Below, piece after piece: positions 1 to 7,827 of a stretch of DNA of 64,000 nucleotides. Source of the DNA: Herbiconiux sp. VKM Ac-1786 (GTDB taxonomy: Bacteria > Actinomycetota > Actinomycetes > Actinomycetales > Microbacteriaceae); assembly GCF_015350805.1 (NCBI RefSeq), contig NZ_JADKSG010000001.1, positions 1,970,513 through 2,034,512 of the forward strand. Direction: 5' to 3'. The first letter of the stretch is position 1; each line of letters begins with the position of its first letter. The notes below the pieces were generated by a model. That model was given only the letters and a program-made list of their open reading frames with translations. It did not search any database and was not told the DNA's origin. The position numbers and the translations under genes were made by a program.

Positions 1-317
1 AGTTCTGCAAGGCGTACAACGCGGCGACCGAGTCGCAGCGCGGCAACGTCATCCCCGTCGAGATCACGGTCTACGAAGACCGCTCGTTCACCTTCATCCT
101 GAAGACCCCGCCGGCGGCGGAGCTCATCAAGAAGGCGGCCGGAGTCGCCAAGGGCTCCTCCACCCCGCACACCGTCAAGGTCGCCAAGCTCACCCGTGAG
201 CAGGTGCGTCAGATCGCCGAGCAGAAGCAGGCCGACCTGAACGCGAACGACGTCGCAGCGGCAGAGAAGATCATCGCCGGCACTGCCCGTTCCATGGGCA
301 TCACGGTCGAAGCGTAA
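1..317 (+). CDS. rplK: 50S ribosomal protein L11 (C-terminal part)
   Basis: The reading frame is open from base 3 to a TAA at 315-317 and gives about 104 residues of L11. The visible part includes the end of the N-terminal domain and the C-terminal 23S-rRNA-binding domain, with the conserved stretches [16 protein letters not shown] and the terminal [13 protein letters not shown]11 binds the GTPase-associated region of 23S rRNA and contacts the L10-L12 stalk base. The 5' part lies outside the window. rplA follows after 13 bases, the normal rplK-rplA arrangement. Only the truncation by the window edge is unusual. Confidence 0.97.
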   Translation, partial: FCKAYNAATESQRGNVIPVEITVYEDRSFTFILKTPPAAELIKKAAGVAKGSSTPHTVKVAKLTREQVRQIAEQKQADLNANDVAAAEKIIAGTARSMGITVEA

Positions 318-330
318 GGGCGGCAGGAAC

Positions 331-1020
331 ATGGCACAGAAGTCAAAGGCCTACCGGGCCGCGGCCGAGAAGATCGAGGCCGGCAAGTACTACACCCCCA
401 GCGAGGCCGTGAACCTGGCCCGCGAGACGGGTTCGTCGAAGTTCGACAGCACCGTCGAGGTCGCGCTCAAGCTCGGCGTCGACCCCCGCAAGGCGGACCA
501 GATGGTGCGCGGCACCGTCATCCTCCCGCACGGCACCGGCAAGACCGCCCGCGTCATCGTGTTCGCGACGGGTCCGGCCGCTGAGGCCGCGATCGCCGCG
601 GGCGCCGACGAGGTCGGTGGCGACGAGCTGATCGAGAAGGTGGCCGGCGGCTACACCTCGTTCGACTCCGCCGTCGCGACCCCGGAGCTCATGGGCAAGG
701 TCGGCCGTCTCGGAAAGGTGCTCGGCCCCCGCGGCCTCATGCCCAACCCGAAGACCGGCACCGTGACGCCCGACGTCGCGAAGGCCGTCAACGAGATCAA
801 GGGCGGAAAGATCGAGTTCCGCGTCGACAAGCACGCCAACGTGCACTTCGTCGTCGGCAAGGCCGCGTTCACCCCCGAGCAGCTCGACGAGAACATCGCC
901 GCGGCGCTCGAAGAGGTCGTTCGTCTGAAGCCGAGCTCCTCGAAGGGCCGCTACATCCAGAAGGGCGCCGTCTCGACGACCTTCGGCCCGGGCATCCCGC
1001 TCGACGTCAACGCGATCTAG
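331..1020 (+). CDS. rplA: 50S ribosomal protein L1
   Basis: The 229-residue product has the usual length for bacterial L1. Diagnostic segments are the central [20 protein letters not shown] and the following [18 protein letters not shown]1 binds helices 76-78 of 23S rRNA, forms the mobile stalk that handles E-site tRNA, and in many bacteria represses its own operon by binding the mRNA. The ATG follows GGCAGGAAC, a workable ribosome-binding site. It is co-transcribed with rplK and closed by a strong terminator about 20 bases downstream. rplJ-rplL are not adjacent here but 9.5 kb away. Confidence 0.98.
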   Translation: MAQKSKAYRAAAEKIEAGKYYTPSEAVNLARETGSSKFDSTVEVALKLGVDPRKADQMVRGTVILPHGTGKTARVIVFATGPAAEAAIAAGADEVGGDELIEKVAGGYTSFDSAVATPELMGKVGRLGKVLGPRGLMPNPKTGTVTPDVAKAVNEIKGGKIEFRVDKHANVHFVVGKAAFTPEQLDENIAAALEEVVRLKPSSSKGRYIQKGAVSTTFGPGIPLDVNAI

Positions 1021-1041
1021 GTCGCGTCTGCAGCACCCTGG

Positions 1042-1071
1042 AAGGGCCCGCCTCACGGCGGGCCCTTTCTG
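1042..1071 (+). terminator. Rho-independent terminator of rplK-rplA
   Basis: A perfect 11-bp stem (AAGGGCCCGCC / GGCGGGCCCTT) with a TCAC loop is followed by TCT. It lies 21 bases after the rplA stop codon. Confidence 0.9.
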
Positions 1072-1079
1072 CGTCTTGG

Positions 1080-1097
1080 GTAGCAATTACTCATAAC
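1080..1097 (+). promoter_or_regulatory. 18-bp motif upstream of CWB2 gene 1
   Basis: The sequence GTAGCAATTACTCATAAC ends 61 bases before the start codon. A 16/18 match (GTAGCAACTGCTCATAAC at 3144-3161) precedes the other stand-alone CWB2 gene at nearly the same distance. A weak -10 candidate (CAAGAT, about 1118-1123) lies roughly 20 bases downstream, so the motif would sit over the -35 region as an activator site or an alternative -35 element. The binding factor is unknown. Confidence 0.55.
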
Positions 1098-1158
1098 CCC
1101 TCCTTGTCGTCTGGCTTCAAGATCGCAATGACCCGTTTCTGCGATCTCGAAGGACCTC

Positions 1159-2460
1159 ATGTCTGCTCTTCCCGTGCCTGCGCGCCCCGCCGTTCTCGGC
1201 GCCCTGTCCGCTGCCGTCGTCCTCGGTCTGCTCGTGTCCGGGGTGCCGGGTAGTGCGTCGGCCGTCGAACCGGTCGAGCCGCCGGAGGTGAACTGTCCCG
1301 CATCGGTGGGTGCGGTCGACTATCCGCTCGCCAGTCCGCGCATCGCCGAGTCGTCCGTCGCGGTCGAAATCATCGCCGGGGCGCTCCCGAAGGGGCTCCG
1401 GCTCGATCCGGGACCCGAGGGTTGGTTCGTCACCGGCAAGCCCGAGGTAGCCGGCGTCAGCACGGTCGCCCTCCAGGGCGTCGTCATGAAGCCCGACGGA
1501 ACGAAGACAACGGGCGAAGCGATCTGCACGATCGAGGTGCGGTCGGCACCGAAGGTCACGCGCATAGCCGGTGCGGACCGGTTCGCCCAGTCCGTGGCGG
1601 TCGCCGAAGGGTTCTTCGAGAGCGCCGAGACGGTCTTCGTCGCGAGCGGCGAGAAGTTCCCCGACGCGCTGAGCGCCACCGCGATCGCCGCGGCGAACAA
1701 GGCGCCCCTGCTGCTCACGACCGCCGCGTCGATGCCGGCCGAGGTGCTCGCCGAGATCGTGAAGCTGGCGCCCAAGAACGTCGTAGTGGTCGGTGGATCC
1801 CTCGCGATCAGCGACGCGGTGGTGGCGCAGATCGACGCCGCTTCGACCGCCACGATCACCCGCGTGGGCGGTGCCGACCGCTTCGAGGTCTCGCGCAACC
1901 TCATCACCCACCCGGTCTTCGGGCTCAAGTCGTCCAAGCGCATCCACCTGGCGACCGGCACGAACTTCCCCGACGCACTCACCGCCTCTCCGCCGGCGGC
2001 CGTGGCGGGTGCGCCGGTGCTCCTCGTCAACGGATCGGCGACGTCGCTCTCCGCCGCCGAGTCGGCCGTCGTCACTGGACTGGGTGCGAAGGAGGCCGTC
2101 ATCTCCGGCGGCCCGCTCTCGATCAGCACCGCGCTCGAGAAGAGCGTCGCGACGACGCTGACCGTGACCCGCTTCGCCGGCTCCGACCGCTACGACACCG
2201 GCATCCAGACCAACGCGGGTTCCTTCCATGAGGCCCGCACGATGTTCCTGGCCAGCGGCTCGGCCTTCCCCGACGCTCTCAGCGGCGGCGTCGTGGCCGG
2301 CATCGGCGGCAGCCCCCTCTACGTGACCCAGAGCTGCGTCTCCACGCCGCTCTACTTCGAGATCGGCCGACTCGCCCCCGAGAACGTCGTCATCCTCGGC
2401 GGCGTGAACGCCCTCGGCGCCGACCTCGACACCCTCAAGCCCTGCTCCCTCGACGGCTGA
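1159..2460 (+). CDS. Secreted protein with Ig-like domain and three CWB2 repeats
   Basis: The 433-residue product starts with a Sec signal peptide (hydrophobic core about residues 9-28, cleavage probably after ASA). Residues about 40-130 resemble an He_PIG-type Ig fold, with the signature ALPKGLRLDPGP followed by VTGKPEVAG. Three CWB2 repeats follow (about 132-230, 231-330, 331-433), each opening with R-(I/V/F)-(A/G)-G-(A/S)-DR and containing FPDAL. CWB2 modules are thought to attach proteins non-covalently to cell-wall polymers. There is no catalytic domain, so it may be a structural or adhesive wall protein. AAGGA precedes the ATG. The gene stands alone behind the motif at 1080-1097. Confidence 0.85.
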   Translation: MSALPVPARPAVLGALSAAVVLGLLVSGVPGSASAVEPVEPPEVNCPASVGAVDYPLASPRIAESSVAVEIIAGALPKGLRLDPGPEGWFVTGKPEVAGVSTVALQGVVMKPDGTKTTGEAICTIEVRSAPKVTRIAGADRFAQSVAVAEGFFESAETVFVASGEKFPDALSATAIAAANKAPLLLTTAASMPAEVLAEIVKLAPKNVVVVGGSLAISDAVVAQIDAASTATITRVGGADRFEVSRNLITHPVFGLKSSKRIHLATGTNFPDALTASPPAAVAGAPVLLVNGSATSLSAAESAVVTGLGAKEAVISGGPLSISTALEKSVATTLTVTRFAGSDRYDTGIQTNAGSFHEARTMFLASGSAFPDALSGGVVAGIGGSPLYVTQSCVSTPLYFEIGRLAPENVVILGGVNALGADLDTLKPCSLDG

Positions 2461-2575
2461 CCCTCGACGTTCCGGCCCCCTCCGGCGCCACCGTTCTGAC
2501 CTGGAACGGATGGGCCGGTCGGGACTGGTTTGCGGGCGGGGTCGTGTTGCGAGGGGCGGGATGGGGCGGCGCGGG

Positions 2576-2581
2576 TACGTT
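2576..2581 (+). promoter_or_regulatory. -10 element giving a leaderless GNAT transcript
   Basis: TACGTT ends six bases before the ATG at 2588, the distance expected if transcription begins at the A of the start codon. A G-run between the two could instead act as a ribosome-binding site. Confidence 0.4.
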
Positions 2582-2587
2582 GGGGGG

Positions 2588-3124
2588 ATGGCGACCAGGG
2601 TTCGGCGGGCGCGTCCGGAGGACGTGGGGATCGTCGCTGCCGTGGCCGCCGAGACGTTCGAGCTGGCGTGTCCGCCGTCGACGTCGGCGGAGGCCATCAG
2701 TGCGTTCGTCGGAGAGAACCTTTCCGAGGCTCGGTTCGCCGGGTATCTCGCGAGCGGGAGCCACACGATCCTGCTCGGCGACATCGACAATCAGATCGCC
2801 GGGTACACGATGCTCGTGGCGGGGGAGCCAGCCGATCCGGACGTCGCCGCCGCGGTGGTGCGGCGACCGACCGTCGAGATCAGCAAATGCTACGTGCGGG
2901 CCAAGTTCCACGGGCAAGGTGTCTCGCGGGCGCTGATGGAGGCGTCGATCGAGGAGGCCCGCGCGGCGGGGGCGGCCGGGGTGTGGCTGGGGGTCAATCA
3001 GCAGAACTCGCGGGCGATCCGCTTCTACGAGAAGAGCGGGTTCGCGAAGGTGGGCGTGAAGCGCTTCCTGGTAGGCGACGAGCTGCACGACGACTTCGTG
3101 CTCGAGCACCCACTCGACGCCTGA
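2588..3124 (+). CDS. GNAT-family N-acetyltransferase, PaiA-like
   Basis: This is a 178-residue acetyl-CoA-dependent N-acetyltransferase. The acetyl-CoA pyrophosphate loop is FHGQGVSRALMEASIEEA, and the C-terminal part VWLGVNQQNSRAIRFYEKSG followed by FLVGDELHDDF resembles PaiA-type polyamine acetyltransferases. The frame stays open upstream to 2510, but the ATG at 2588 is preferred because conserved sequence begins there and TACGTT or the G-rich run lies just before it. The substrate is not determined; a polyamine or other small amine is the best guess. It lies between the two CWB2 genes with no sign of co-transcription with either. Confidence 0.82.
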   Translation: MATRVRRARPEDVGIVAAVAAETFELACPPSTSAEAISAFVGENLSEARFAGYLASGSHTILLGDIDNQIAGYTMLVAGEPADPDVAAAVVRRPTVEISKCYVRAKFHGQGVSRALMEASIEEARAAGAAGVWLGVNQQNSRAIRFYEKSGFAKVGVKRFLVGDELHDDFVLEHPLDA

Positions 3125-3143
3125 CCCGGGGGCCTGCCGGTGA

Positions 3144-3161
3144 GTAGCAACTGCTCATAAC
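3144..3161 (+). promoter_or_regulatory. 18-bp motif upstream of CWB2 gene 2
   Basis: GTAGCAACTGCTCATAAC ends 56 bases before the ATG of the second CWB2 gene and matches the 1080-1097 copy at 16 of 18 positions. A -10-like TAAGGCT begins 20 bases after it, the same spacing as at the first gene. The motif was not seen upstream of the operon-borne CWB2 enzymes at 39-51 kb. Confidence 0.55.
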
Positions 3162-3217
3162 GCGTCCGGGCGGGTCGGGGTAAGGCTAGGGGGATCCTGA
3201 TCTGAGACGAGCCCCCC

Positions 3218-4225
3218 ATGCGCCGATACATCACCGCTGTTCTCGCGCTGCTCGCCGTGCTCGGGGCAGTGGTGATGCCGGTTCGCGCCGAGGCGGGCGA
3301 GGGGGCGGGCGCGCTGCCGCGGCCGGAGCGGGTGAGTGGGGTGGATCGGTACGCGGGGGCTGTGGCCGCGTCGGTCGCGATGGGGTGGCGGCACGTCGAG
3401 ACGGTGTATGTCGCCAGCGGCGAGAACTTTCCGGATGCGCTGAGTGCGGCGTCGGTGGCCGGCATCGCCGGGGCGCCGCTGCTGCTGACCGCGCGGGAGG
3501 CGCTGCCCGAGGTCGTGCGGCGGGAGATCGTGCGGCTGACTCCCGCGACGGTGGTCGTGGTGGGTGGGGAGCTGGCCGTGTCCGAGGCGGTGGCGCTCGA
3601 GCTGTCGCGGGCCGCGACCGGAGCGACGGTGACGCGCATCGCGGGGGCGGATCGGTACGAGGTGTCGCGGAGGCTGGTGTCCGACGCCAGCGTCGGGGCG
3701 GTGGGGTCGCCGTGGCTGATCGCGGCGACCGGGCGGCAGTTCCCCGACGCGCTGAGCTCGGCCCCGGTGGCCGCGCAGCTTTCGTCGCCGGTGGTGCTGG
3801 TCGACGGGCTCGAGGCCGAACCGACGGCCGCCGAGACGGCGCTGCTCACCGAGATGGCGACGACGAGCGTGCTGCTCGCGGGCGGCACGGCGTCGATCTC
3901 CGCTCCGCTCGAGACGGCGCTGAAGCGCACGGTGCTGACCCAGCGGTTCGACGGGGTCGATCGCTTCGCCACGTCGGTGGCGCTGAACGCGACGTTCACC
4001 GAGGCGAAGATCGCCTACCTGGCGAGCGGCCGGTCGTTCCCCGACGCGCTGAGCGGCGGGCCCCTCGCCGCCCGCTTCGACGCTCCGCTCTACCTCGTGC
4101 GGCAGGACTGCGTCCCGCAGGTGGTGCTCGACGACCTCACCCGGCTGGCCCCCGAGAAGATCGTCCTACTCGGCGGCTCGCTCGTGCTGACCGGTGGCGT
4201 CGAGGCGCTCACGCCGTGCCCCTAG
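3218..4225 (+). CDS. Secreted protein made of three CWB2 repeats
   Basis: The 335-residue product has a signal peptide (about residues 1-24, core AVLALLAVLGAVV, cleavage near VRA/EAG). Three CWB2 repeats fill the rest, starting at VSGVDRYAG, RIAGADRYEVS and FDGVDRFATS, each with an FPDALS core. It lacks the Ig-like domain of the 1159-2460 protein and is therefore almost pure wall-binding module. The role is unknown; adhesion, wall coating or occupancy of secondary wall polymer sites are possible. The shared upstream motif implies co-regulation with the first CWB2 gene. Confidence 0.85.
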   Translation: MRRYITAVLALLAVLGAVVMPVRAEAGEGAGALPRPERVSGVDRYAGAVAASVAMGWRHVETVYVASGENFPDALSAASVAGIAGAPLLLTAREALPEVVRREIVRLTPATVVVVGGELAVSEAVALELSRAATGATVTRIAGADRYEVSRRLVSDASVGAVGSPWLIAATGRQFPDALSSAPVAAQLSSPVVLVDGLEAEPTAAETALLTEMATTSVLLAGGTASISAPLETALKRTVLTQRFDGVDRFATSVALNATFTEAKIAYLASGRSFPDALSGGPLAARFDAPLYLVRQDCVPQVVLDDLTRLAPEKIVLLGGSLVLTGGVEALTPCP

Positions 4226-4269
4226 CCCGAAGCCCGAGCCACAGCCCGCCCGCGAAGCGACGGCGCCGA

Positions 4270-5295
4270 TCAGAAGGGCAGCGACGCGACCTGCAGCACG
4301 AGCTTGCCCCGGGTGTGGCCGCCCTCGAGCGCGCGGTGGGCCGCGCCGGCCTCCGAGAGCGGGAAGACGCGGTCCACGTGCACGTGGACGTCGCCCGAGT
4401 CGATCAGCCGGGCGATGACGGCGAGCGTCGCCGCGTCGGGCGCGACCTTGAAGGTGGTGGCGCGCATCCCGGCCGCCGCGGCCTCGGCCTCGAAGGTCGG
4501 CCAGCTGCCCGTGGGCACGTTCACGATCAGGCCGCCCGGGCGCAGGGTCGACAACGACCGGGTGCCGGTCGAGTCGTGCAGGTTGCCGACCAGGTCGATC
4601 ACCACGTCCTGGTTCGAGACGCGGTCCTCGAAGGGTCCGGCGGCGTAGTCGAGCACCGTCGCCGCTCCGAGCTCACGGAGGAAGCCCTGGTTGGCCGCCG
4701 ATCCGGTGGCCGTCACCCGGGCGCCGAAGTACGAGGCGAACTGCACCGCGAAGTGACCGACACCGCCCGCGCCGGCGTGGATGAGCATCCGCTGCCCCTC
4801 GTGCGCCTTCGCCAGCTCGACCACGAGACCCCAGGCGGTGAGCGCGGCGAGCGGCACCGCGGCCGCCTCGACCAGCGAGAGCGACTTGGGCTTGCGCGCC
4901 ACCTGCAGCGTCGGCGCGGCGACGTACTCGGCGTACGATCCGGCCCCGCGCGGCACCGACATCATGCCGTAGACCTCGTCGCCGACGTTCAGCGGGTGCC
5001 CGGCGAACGGCGTCTCGACGACGACGCCCGCGAAGTCGTAGCCGAGGATGCACGGCAGGGACGGGATGGCGTAGGCCACCCCGTTCCCCGCCCGCGTCTT
5101 CGCGTCGAGCGGGTTGATACCGGCGGCGGCGACCTTGACGAGCACCTCGGAGTTCACGCGGACAGGCGAGTCCACGGTGCCGACGTGCAGCTGGGTCGCG
5201 TCGCCGAACGAGTCCAGCAGCACCGCCCGCATGGTCTTCGGGTGGGTGAGGGTGGGACTCGAGACGCCCGGCGATCCACTCCACTGCTCGATCAT
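4270..5295 (-). CDS. NADP-dependent zinc-independent MDR oxidoreductase (quinone oxidoreductase-like)
   Basis: The 341-residue product belongs to the medium-chain dehydrogenase/reductase family. It has a GroES-like N-terminal domain (INPLDAKTRAGNG, LGYDFAGVV, VGDEVYG) and a Rossmann fold with the nucleotide loop HAGAGGVGHFAVQFA. No catalytic or structural zinc ligands are visible, which places it with quinone or enone reductases. The ATG at 5295 has GGAAGGG six bases upstream; a second ATG (MRAVLLD, 21 codons in) is less well placed. It stands alone, divergent from the DUF998 gene. The substrate is not predictable. Confidence 0.85.
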   Translation of the reverse strand: MIEQWSGSPGVSSPTLTHPKTMRAVLLDSFGDATQLHVGTVDSPVRVNSEVLVKVAAAGINPLDAKTRAGNGVAYAIPSLPCILGYDFAGVVVETPFAGHPLNVGDEVYGMMSVPRGAGSYAEYVAAPTLQVARKPKSLSLVEAAAVPLAALTAWGLVVELAKAHEGQRMLIHAGAGGVGHFAVQFASYFGARVTATGSAANQGFLRELGAATVLDYAAGPFEDRVSNQDVVIDLVGNLHDSTGTRSLSTLRPGGLIVNVPTGSWPTFEAEAAAAGMRATTFKVAPDAATLAVIARLIDSGDVHVHVDRVFPLSEAGAAHRALEGGHTRGKLVLQVASLPF

Positions 5296-5536
5296 CCACT
5301 GCCCTTCCGTCGTGTTCCGTGGTGCATGGGGAGAGCTCGGGCCACCCGCCTCGCTGCGTCGCCGATTCGGCTGCTCCCACGCTAGGGTCCGAATGATTCG
5401 CCGGTGTTTCCGGAACGTCACCGAGGTGCAAACTCGGCGGCTCCGGGTTAACATTCGGTGAAGCCGGCCGGCGCTGCACGCGGGGTCGACCGGCCGCCGC
5501 AGACGACGATGCCGCCGCAGAGAAGAGACCCACCCG

Positions 5537-6238
5537 ATGACCCGAGCCCGAGCGGCGGCCCTCACCCTCGCCGCCGCGCTCGCCGCCGTGGGCCTCATCC
5601 TGATCTGGGCCGCCCGGCTCTCGGCCGACCGCTTCCTCTACGTCAGCGAGCTCGGAGCCGACGGCGAGCCGACGGCCGTGGTGTTCCGCTGGGCGATGAC
5701 CGCGGTGGCCGTCGGGGCGGCGATCACCGCGCTGGCGATGCCCGCGGGCGCGCTCACGCCCCGCGGCCGCGTGCTGCGCGCCGTCCCGCCCGCCCTGGTG
5801 CTGCTCGTCGCGGCGGCGGCGTTCGGCCTCGCCTCCCAGGTCACCTGCACACGCTACTGCCCGCTCCCGGTGGGCCCGGGCTTCACCTGGCAGGACCTCG
5901 TGCACACCTCGGCCGCGGTCGTCGGCTTCGCCGGGGCCTCCTGGGTCATGCTGCAGGTGGCGTCGGATGCTCGGCTGAAGCGCCTCGCCCGGTTCTCCCT
6001 CGTGGCGGCCCTCGCCGTCGCGCTCATCGCCGCGACCGGGGGCATCCTGTCGCTGCTGCAGTTCGGCACCGAGGTCGGAGGCCTGCTCGAGCTCGTGGCG
6101 ACCACCGTCGCCCTCGCCTGGCTGGTCGGGCTGTCGCTCTTCCTCGCGATCGAGACGGTGTCACCGCCGCCGAGAGCGACCGAGCGCGACGCGGAGCGCC
6201 GGTACGAGCGCGTCGAGGTTCCTCCCGCGGTCTACTGA
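5537..6238 (+). CDS. DUF998 family integral membrane protein
   Basis: The 233-residue product has about six hydrophobic segments (near residues 5-27, 50-70, 82-103, 121-143, 150-174, 180-206). The pattern of an external acidic loop after helix 1 (DRFLYVSELGADGEPTA) and a TWQDLVHTSAAVVGFAG helix is typical of DUF998. No biochemical function is established for the family. The C-terminal tail is charged and cytoplasmic. AGAGAAGAG lies upstream of the ATG. The 3' end overlaps the convergent hydrolase gene by 7 bases. The 241-base region before it, shared with the divergent oxidoreductase, holds a GCTAGGGT -10-like element near 5393 but no clear operator. Confidence 0.78.
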   Translation: MTRARAAALTLAAALAAVGLILIWAARLSADRFLYVSELGADGEPTAVVFRWAMTAVAVGAAITALAMPAGALTPRGRVLRAVPPALVLLVAAAAFGLASQVTCTRYCPLPVGPGFTWQDLVHTSAAVVGFAGASWVMLQVASDARLKRLARFSLVAALAVALIAATGGILSLLQFGTEVGGLLELVATTVALAWLVGLSLFLAIETVSPPPRATERDAERRYERVEVPPAVY

Positions 6239-7017
6239 CCGCCCCACCCCAACCACGCCGCGACGCCCGCCCGGGTCGCCCGCACGTACGCCCCGTACCC
6301 GTCGTCCCGCGCCGGCAGCGGGATGCTCACGGCGCCGTCGAGCTCGTCCATCCACAGCTCGGCCACCGACACCGGGTGCGCCGGGTCGCGCGGCGCCCAC
6401 GCGATCGCCGTCGGCACCCCGATCGACGCCAGACTCTCCGAGGCGGAGAACGCCACCGACCGCGGGATCTCGATCAGCCGCCGAGCCCGCGTCGCGGCAC
6501 CGGGCGACCGGAACTGCTCCAGCAGCCCCTCGGCCCCGAGCGGTGACTCCTCGAGGGCCTGCCGGTAGAGGTCGGTGCCCCGGAACGCGCGCTCGCCCTC
6601 GACCGCCCCGAGCCGGGTCAGCAGCGACCCGATCACGGGGAACGGCAGCAGGTTCCGCGGCAGCGGCACGTCGGTGAAGGCCGGCCGCACGAACACGAGC
6701 CGGGTGATGGCCAGCGCACCGGGCGCCGGTGCCGAGGCCGCCGCGGCCAGCGCGAGCCGCAGCGCGATCCCCGCGCCCATCGAGATGCCGATCACCGTCA
6801 GCGGGGCGTCGCCCACCGATGCCCGCACCCGCGACGCGAGATCCGACGCGAGTGCGTCGAGCGAGAACGACGACGCCGGCCCCGACACCCGCTGGTCGTC
6901 TCCGTGCCCCCGCACGTCGGGCGCCAGCACGGTCTCGGTGGGCGGGATGATCGGCGAGAACAGCGACAGCGGCTGCGCGGGCGACCCGCCGAGGCCGTGC
7001 AGGAGCAGCGTCGTCAC
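6232..7017 (-). CDS. Alpha/beta-fold hydrolase
   Basis: The 261-residue product starts at a GTG (7017) whose bases overlap the upstream stop codon as GTGA. The fold is shown by the oxyanion strand LLLHGLGGSPAQPLSL, the nucleophile elbow GISMGAG (Ser), a strand before PTAIAWAPRDPAHPV (acid region), and a region near its end where a catalytic His would be expected. No clear H-(G/P) motif is visible after the acid, so the catalytic His is uncertain. The substrate is unknown. It is translationally coupled to the YqaJ-like nuclease and converges on DUF998. Confidence 0.75.
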   Translation of the reverse strand: MTTLLLHGLGGSPAQPLSLFSPIIPPTETVLAPDVRGHGDDQRVSGPASSFSLDALASDLASRVRASVGDAPLTVIGISMGAGIALRLALAAAASAPAPGALAITRLVFVRPAFTDVPLPRNLLPFPVIGSLLTRLGAVEGERAFRGTDLYRQALEESPLGAEGLLEQFRSPGAATRARRLIEIPRSVAFSASESLASIGVPTAIAWAPRDPAHPVSVAELWMDELDGAVSIPLPARDDGYGAYVRATRAGVAAWLGWGGQ

Positions 7018-7661
7018 ACGCGGCCCCGCTCCCCGCGCATCCACGCCAGCAGCTCGTCGGCGCGGCGCACGAGCAGCTCGATCTGCGACTCGTCGCGGTC
7101 GACCCACTGGCACCGCGGGTCGGACGCCAGCGGCACGAAGTCGACGTGCTGCTCCCACACCACCAGCGTGCGCTCGGCGCCGAGCACGTACTGCTGCCAC
7201 CACACCTGCCGCAGGTACGAGCGGGGGATGCGCGTCCACGGCTTCGACGTCGTCTTGATCTCGGCCAGCTCGAGCGACCCCTCGGGCGTCACCCGGATGC
7301 CGTCGGGCGTGGCGAGGTGCCGGCGCTCCCGGGCGGCGTGGAAGAGGGCGACGCTCGGCTCGATCAGGTGCTCCTGCAGCACCCAGGCGGCGATCTCGGG
7401 CTCGCGGGCGCGGCCGTGGTCGGTGAAGGCGTTGCCGCCGAAGCCCGAGCCGTTGAACTTCTCCCAGGCGACCGCGCGCACGGCGGCGTCGCTGGCGAGC
7501 CGTGCGGCATCCGTCGCCGTGACCCCGCGGCTGCGGGCGCGCAGCCAGGCCACCCGGTCGGTCGAGGCCGCCACCACCCGCGCGAGGTGCGGCGGCGGGG
7601 CCGGCGCGGGCACCGCGACCTCGTGCTCCTCCCAGGGGAAGGAGAGCAGGGTGTCGGTCAC
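7014..7661 (-). CDS. YqaJ-type recombinase/exonuclease family protein
   Basis: The 215-residue product carries the YqaJ (lambda-exonuclease-like, PD-(D/E)XK) signature: SRGVTATDAARLA, a GRAREPEIAAWV segment, ATPDGI (metal-binding Asp), LAEIKTT (Glu-x-Lys) and YLRQVWWQQYVLGAE. Such nucleases resect DNA ends in phage recombination, but this one is chromosomal and coupled to a hydrolase gene, so a host repair role is possible. The GTG at 7661 is chosen because a GAGAAT hexamer lies six bases before it (leaderless arrangement). The frame is also open upstream to 7739. No phage genes adjoin it. Confidence 0.75.
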   Translation of the reverse strand: MTDTLLSFPWEEHEVAVPAPAPPPHLARVVAASTDRVAWLRARSRGVTATDAARLASDAAVRAVAWEKFNGSGFGGNAFTDHGRAREPEIAAWVLQEHLIEPSVALFHAARERRHLATPDGIRVTPEGSLELAEIKTTSKPWTRIPRSYLRQVWWQQYVLGAERTLVVWEQHVDFVPLASDPRCQWVDRDESQIELLVRRADELLAWMRGERGRV

Positions 7662-7789
7662 CCCTCCATTCTCACCCGAGCCACCGTCATCGAGGTCAGC
7701 CGGGCGGCACGGCGAGCGGATGCGCGCCCGCACGACCACGAGCGCAGACCCCGACCGGCCGCGACTTTCTCAGACCACGCAATGCCGGC

Positions 7790-7807
7790 TCATAGACTCC
7801 TCATAGC
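7790..7807 (+). promoter_or_regulatory. PhoP-box-like direct repeat
   Basis: TCATAGA-CTCC-TCATAGC is a pair of 7-bp direct repeats with an 11-bp period. The mycobacterial PhoP box is TCACAGC-N4-TCACAGC, so spacing is identical and 11 of 14 repeat bases match. It covers the -35 region of the phoP-like gene, suggesting autoregulation. Confidence 0.65.
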
Positions 7808-7815
7808 CCACTGCC

Positions 7816-7821
7816 AATACT
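7816..7821 (+). promoter_or_regulatory. -10 element of the phoP-like gene (leaderless)
   Basis: AATACT lies six bases before the GTG at 7828, so transcription should begin at or next to the start codon. A GGAG at 7822-7825 is too close to the start to be a comfortable ribosome-binding site. Confidence 0.45.
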
Positions 7822-7827
7822 GGAGAT

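Noticed and set aside
343-1086. Long open frame antisense to rplA, and similar long antisense frames throughout the window
   Set aside because: High-GC DNA has few stop codons, so long shadow frames are expected. Their products are Arg/Gly/Ala-rich without recognisable domains and lie opposite clearly conserved genes.
2510-2587. Upstream extension of the GNAT protein
   Set aside because: The extra 26 residues are Gly/Arg-rich and unlike the family, and a -10-like element and G-rich run lie directly before the ATG at 2588.
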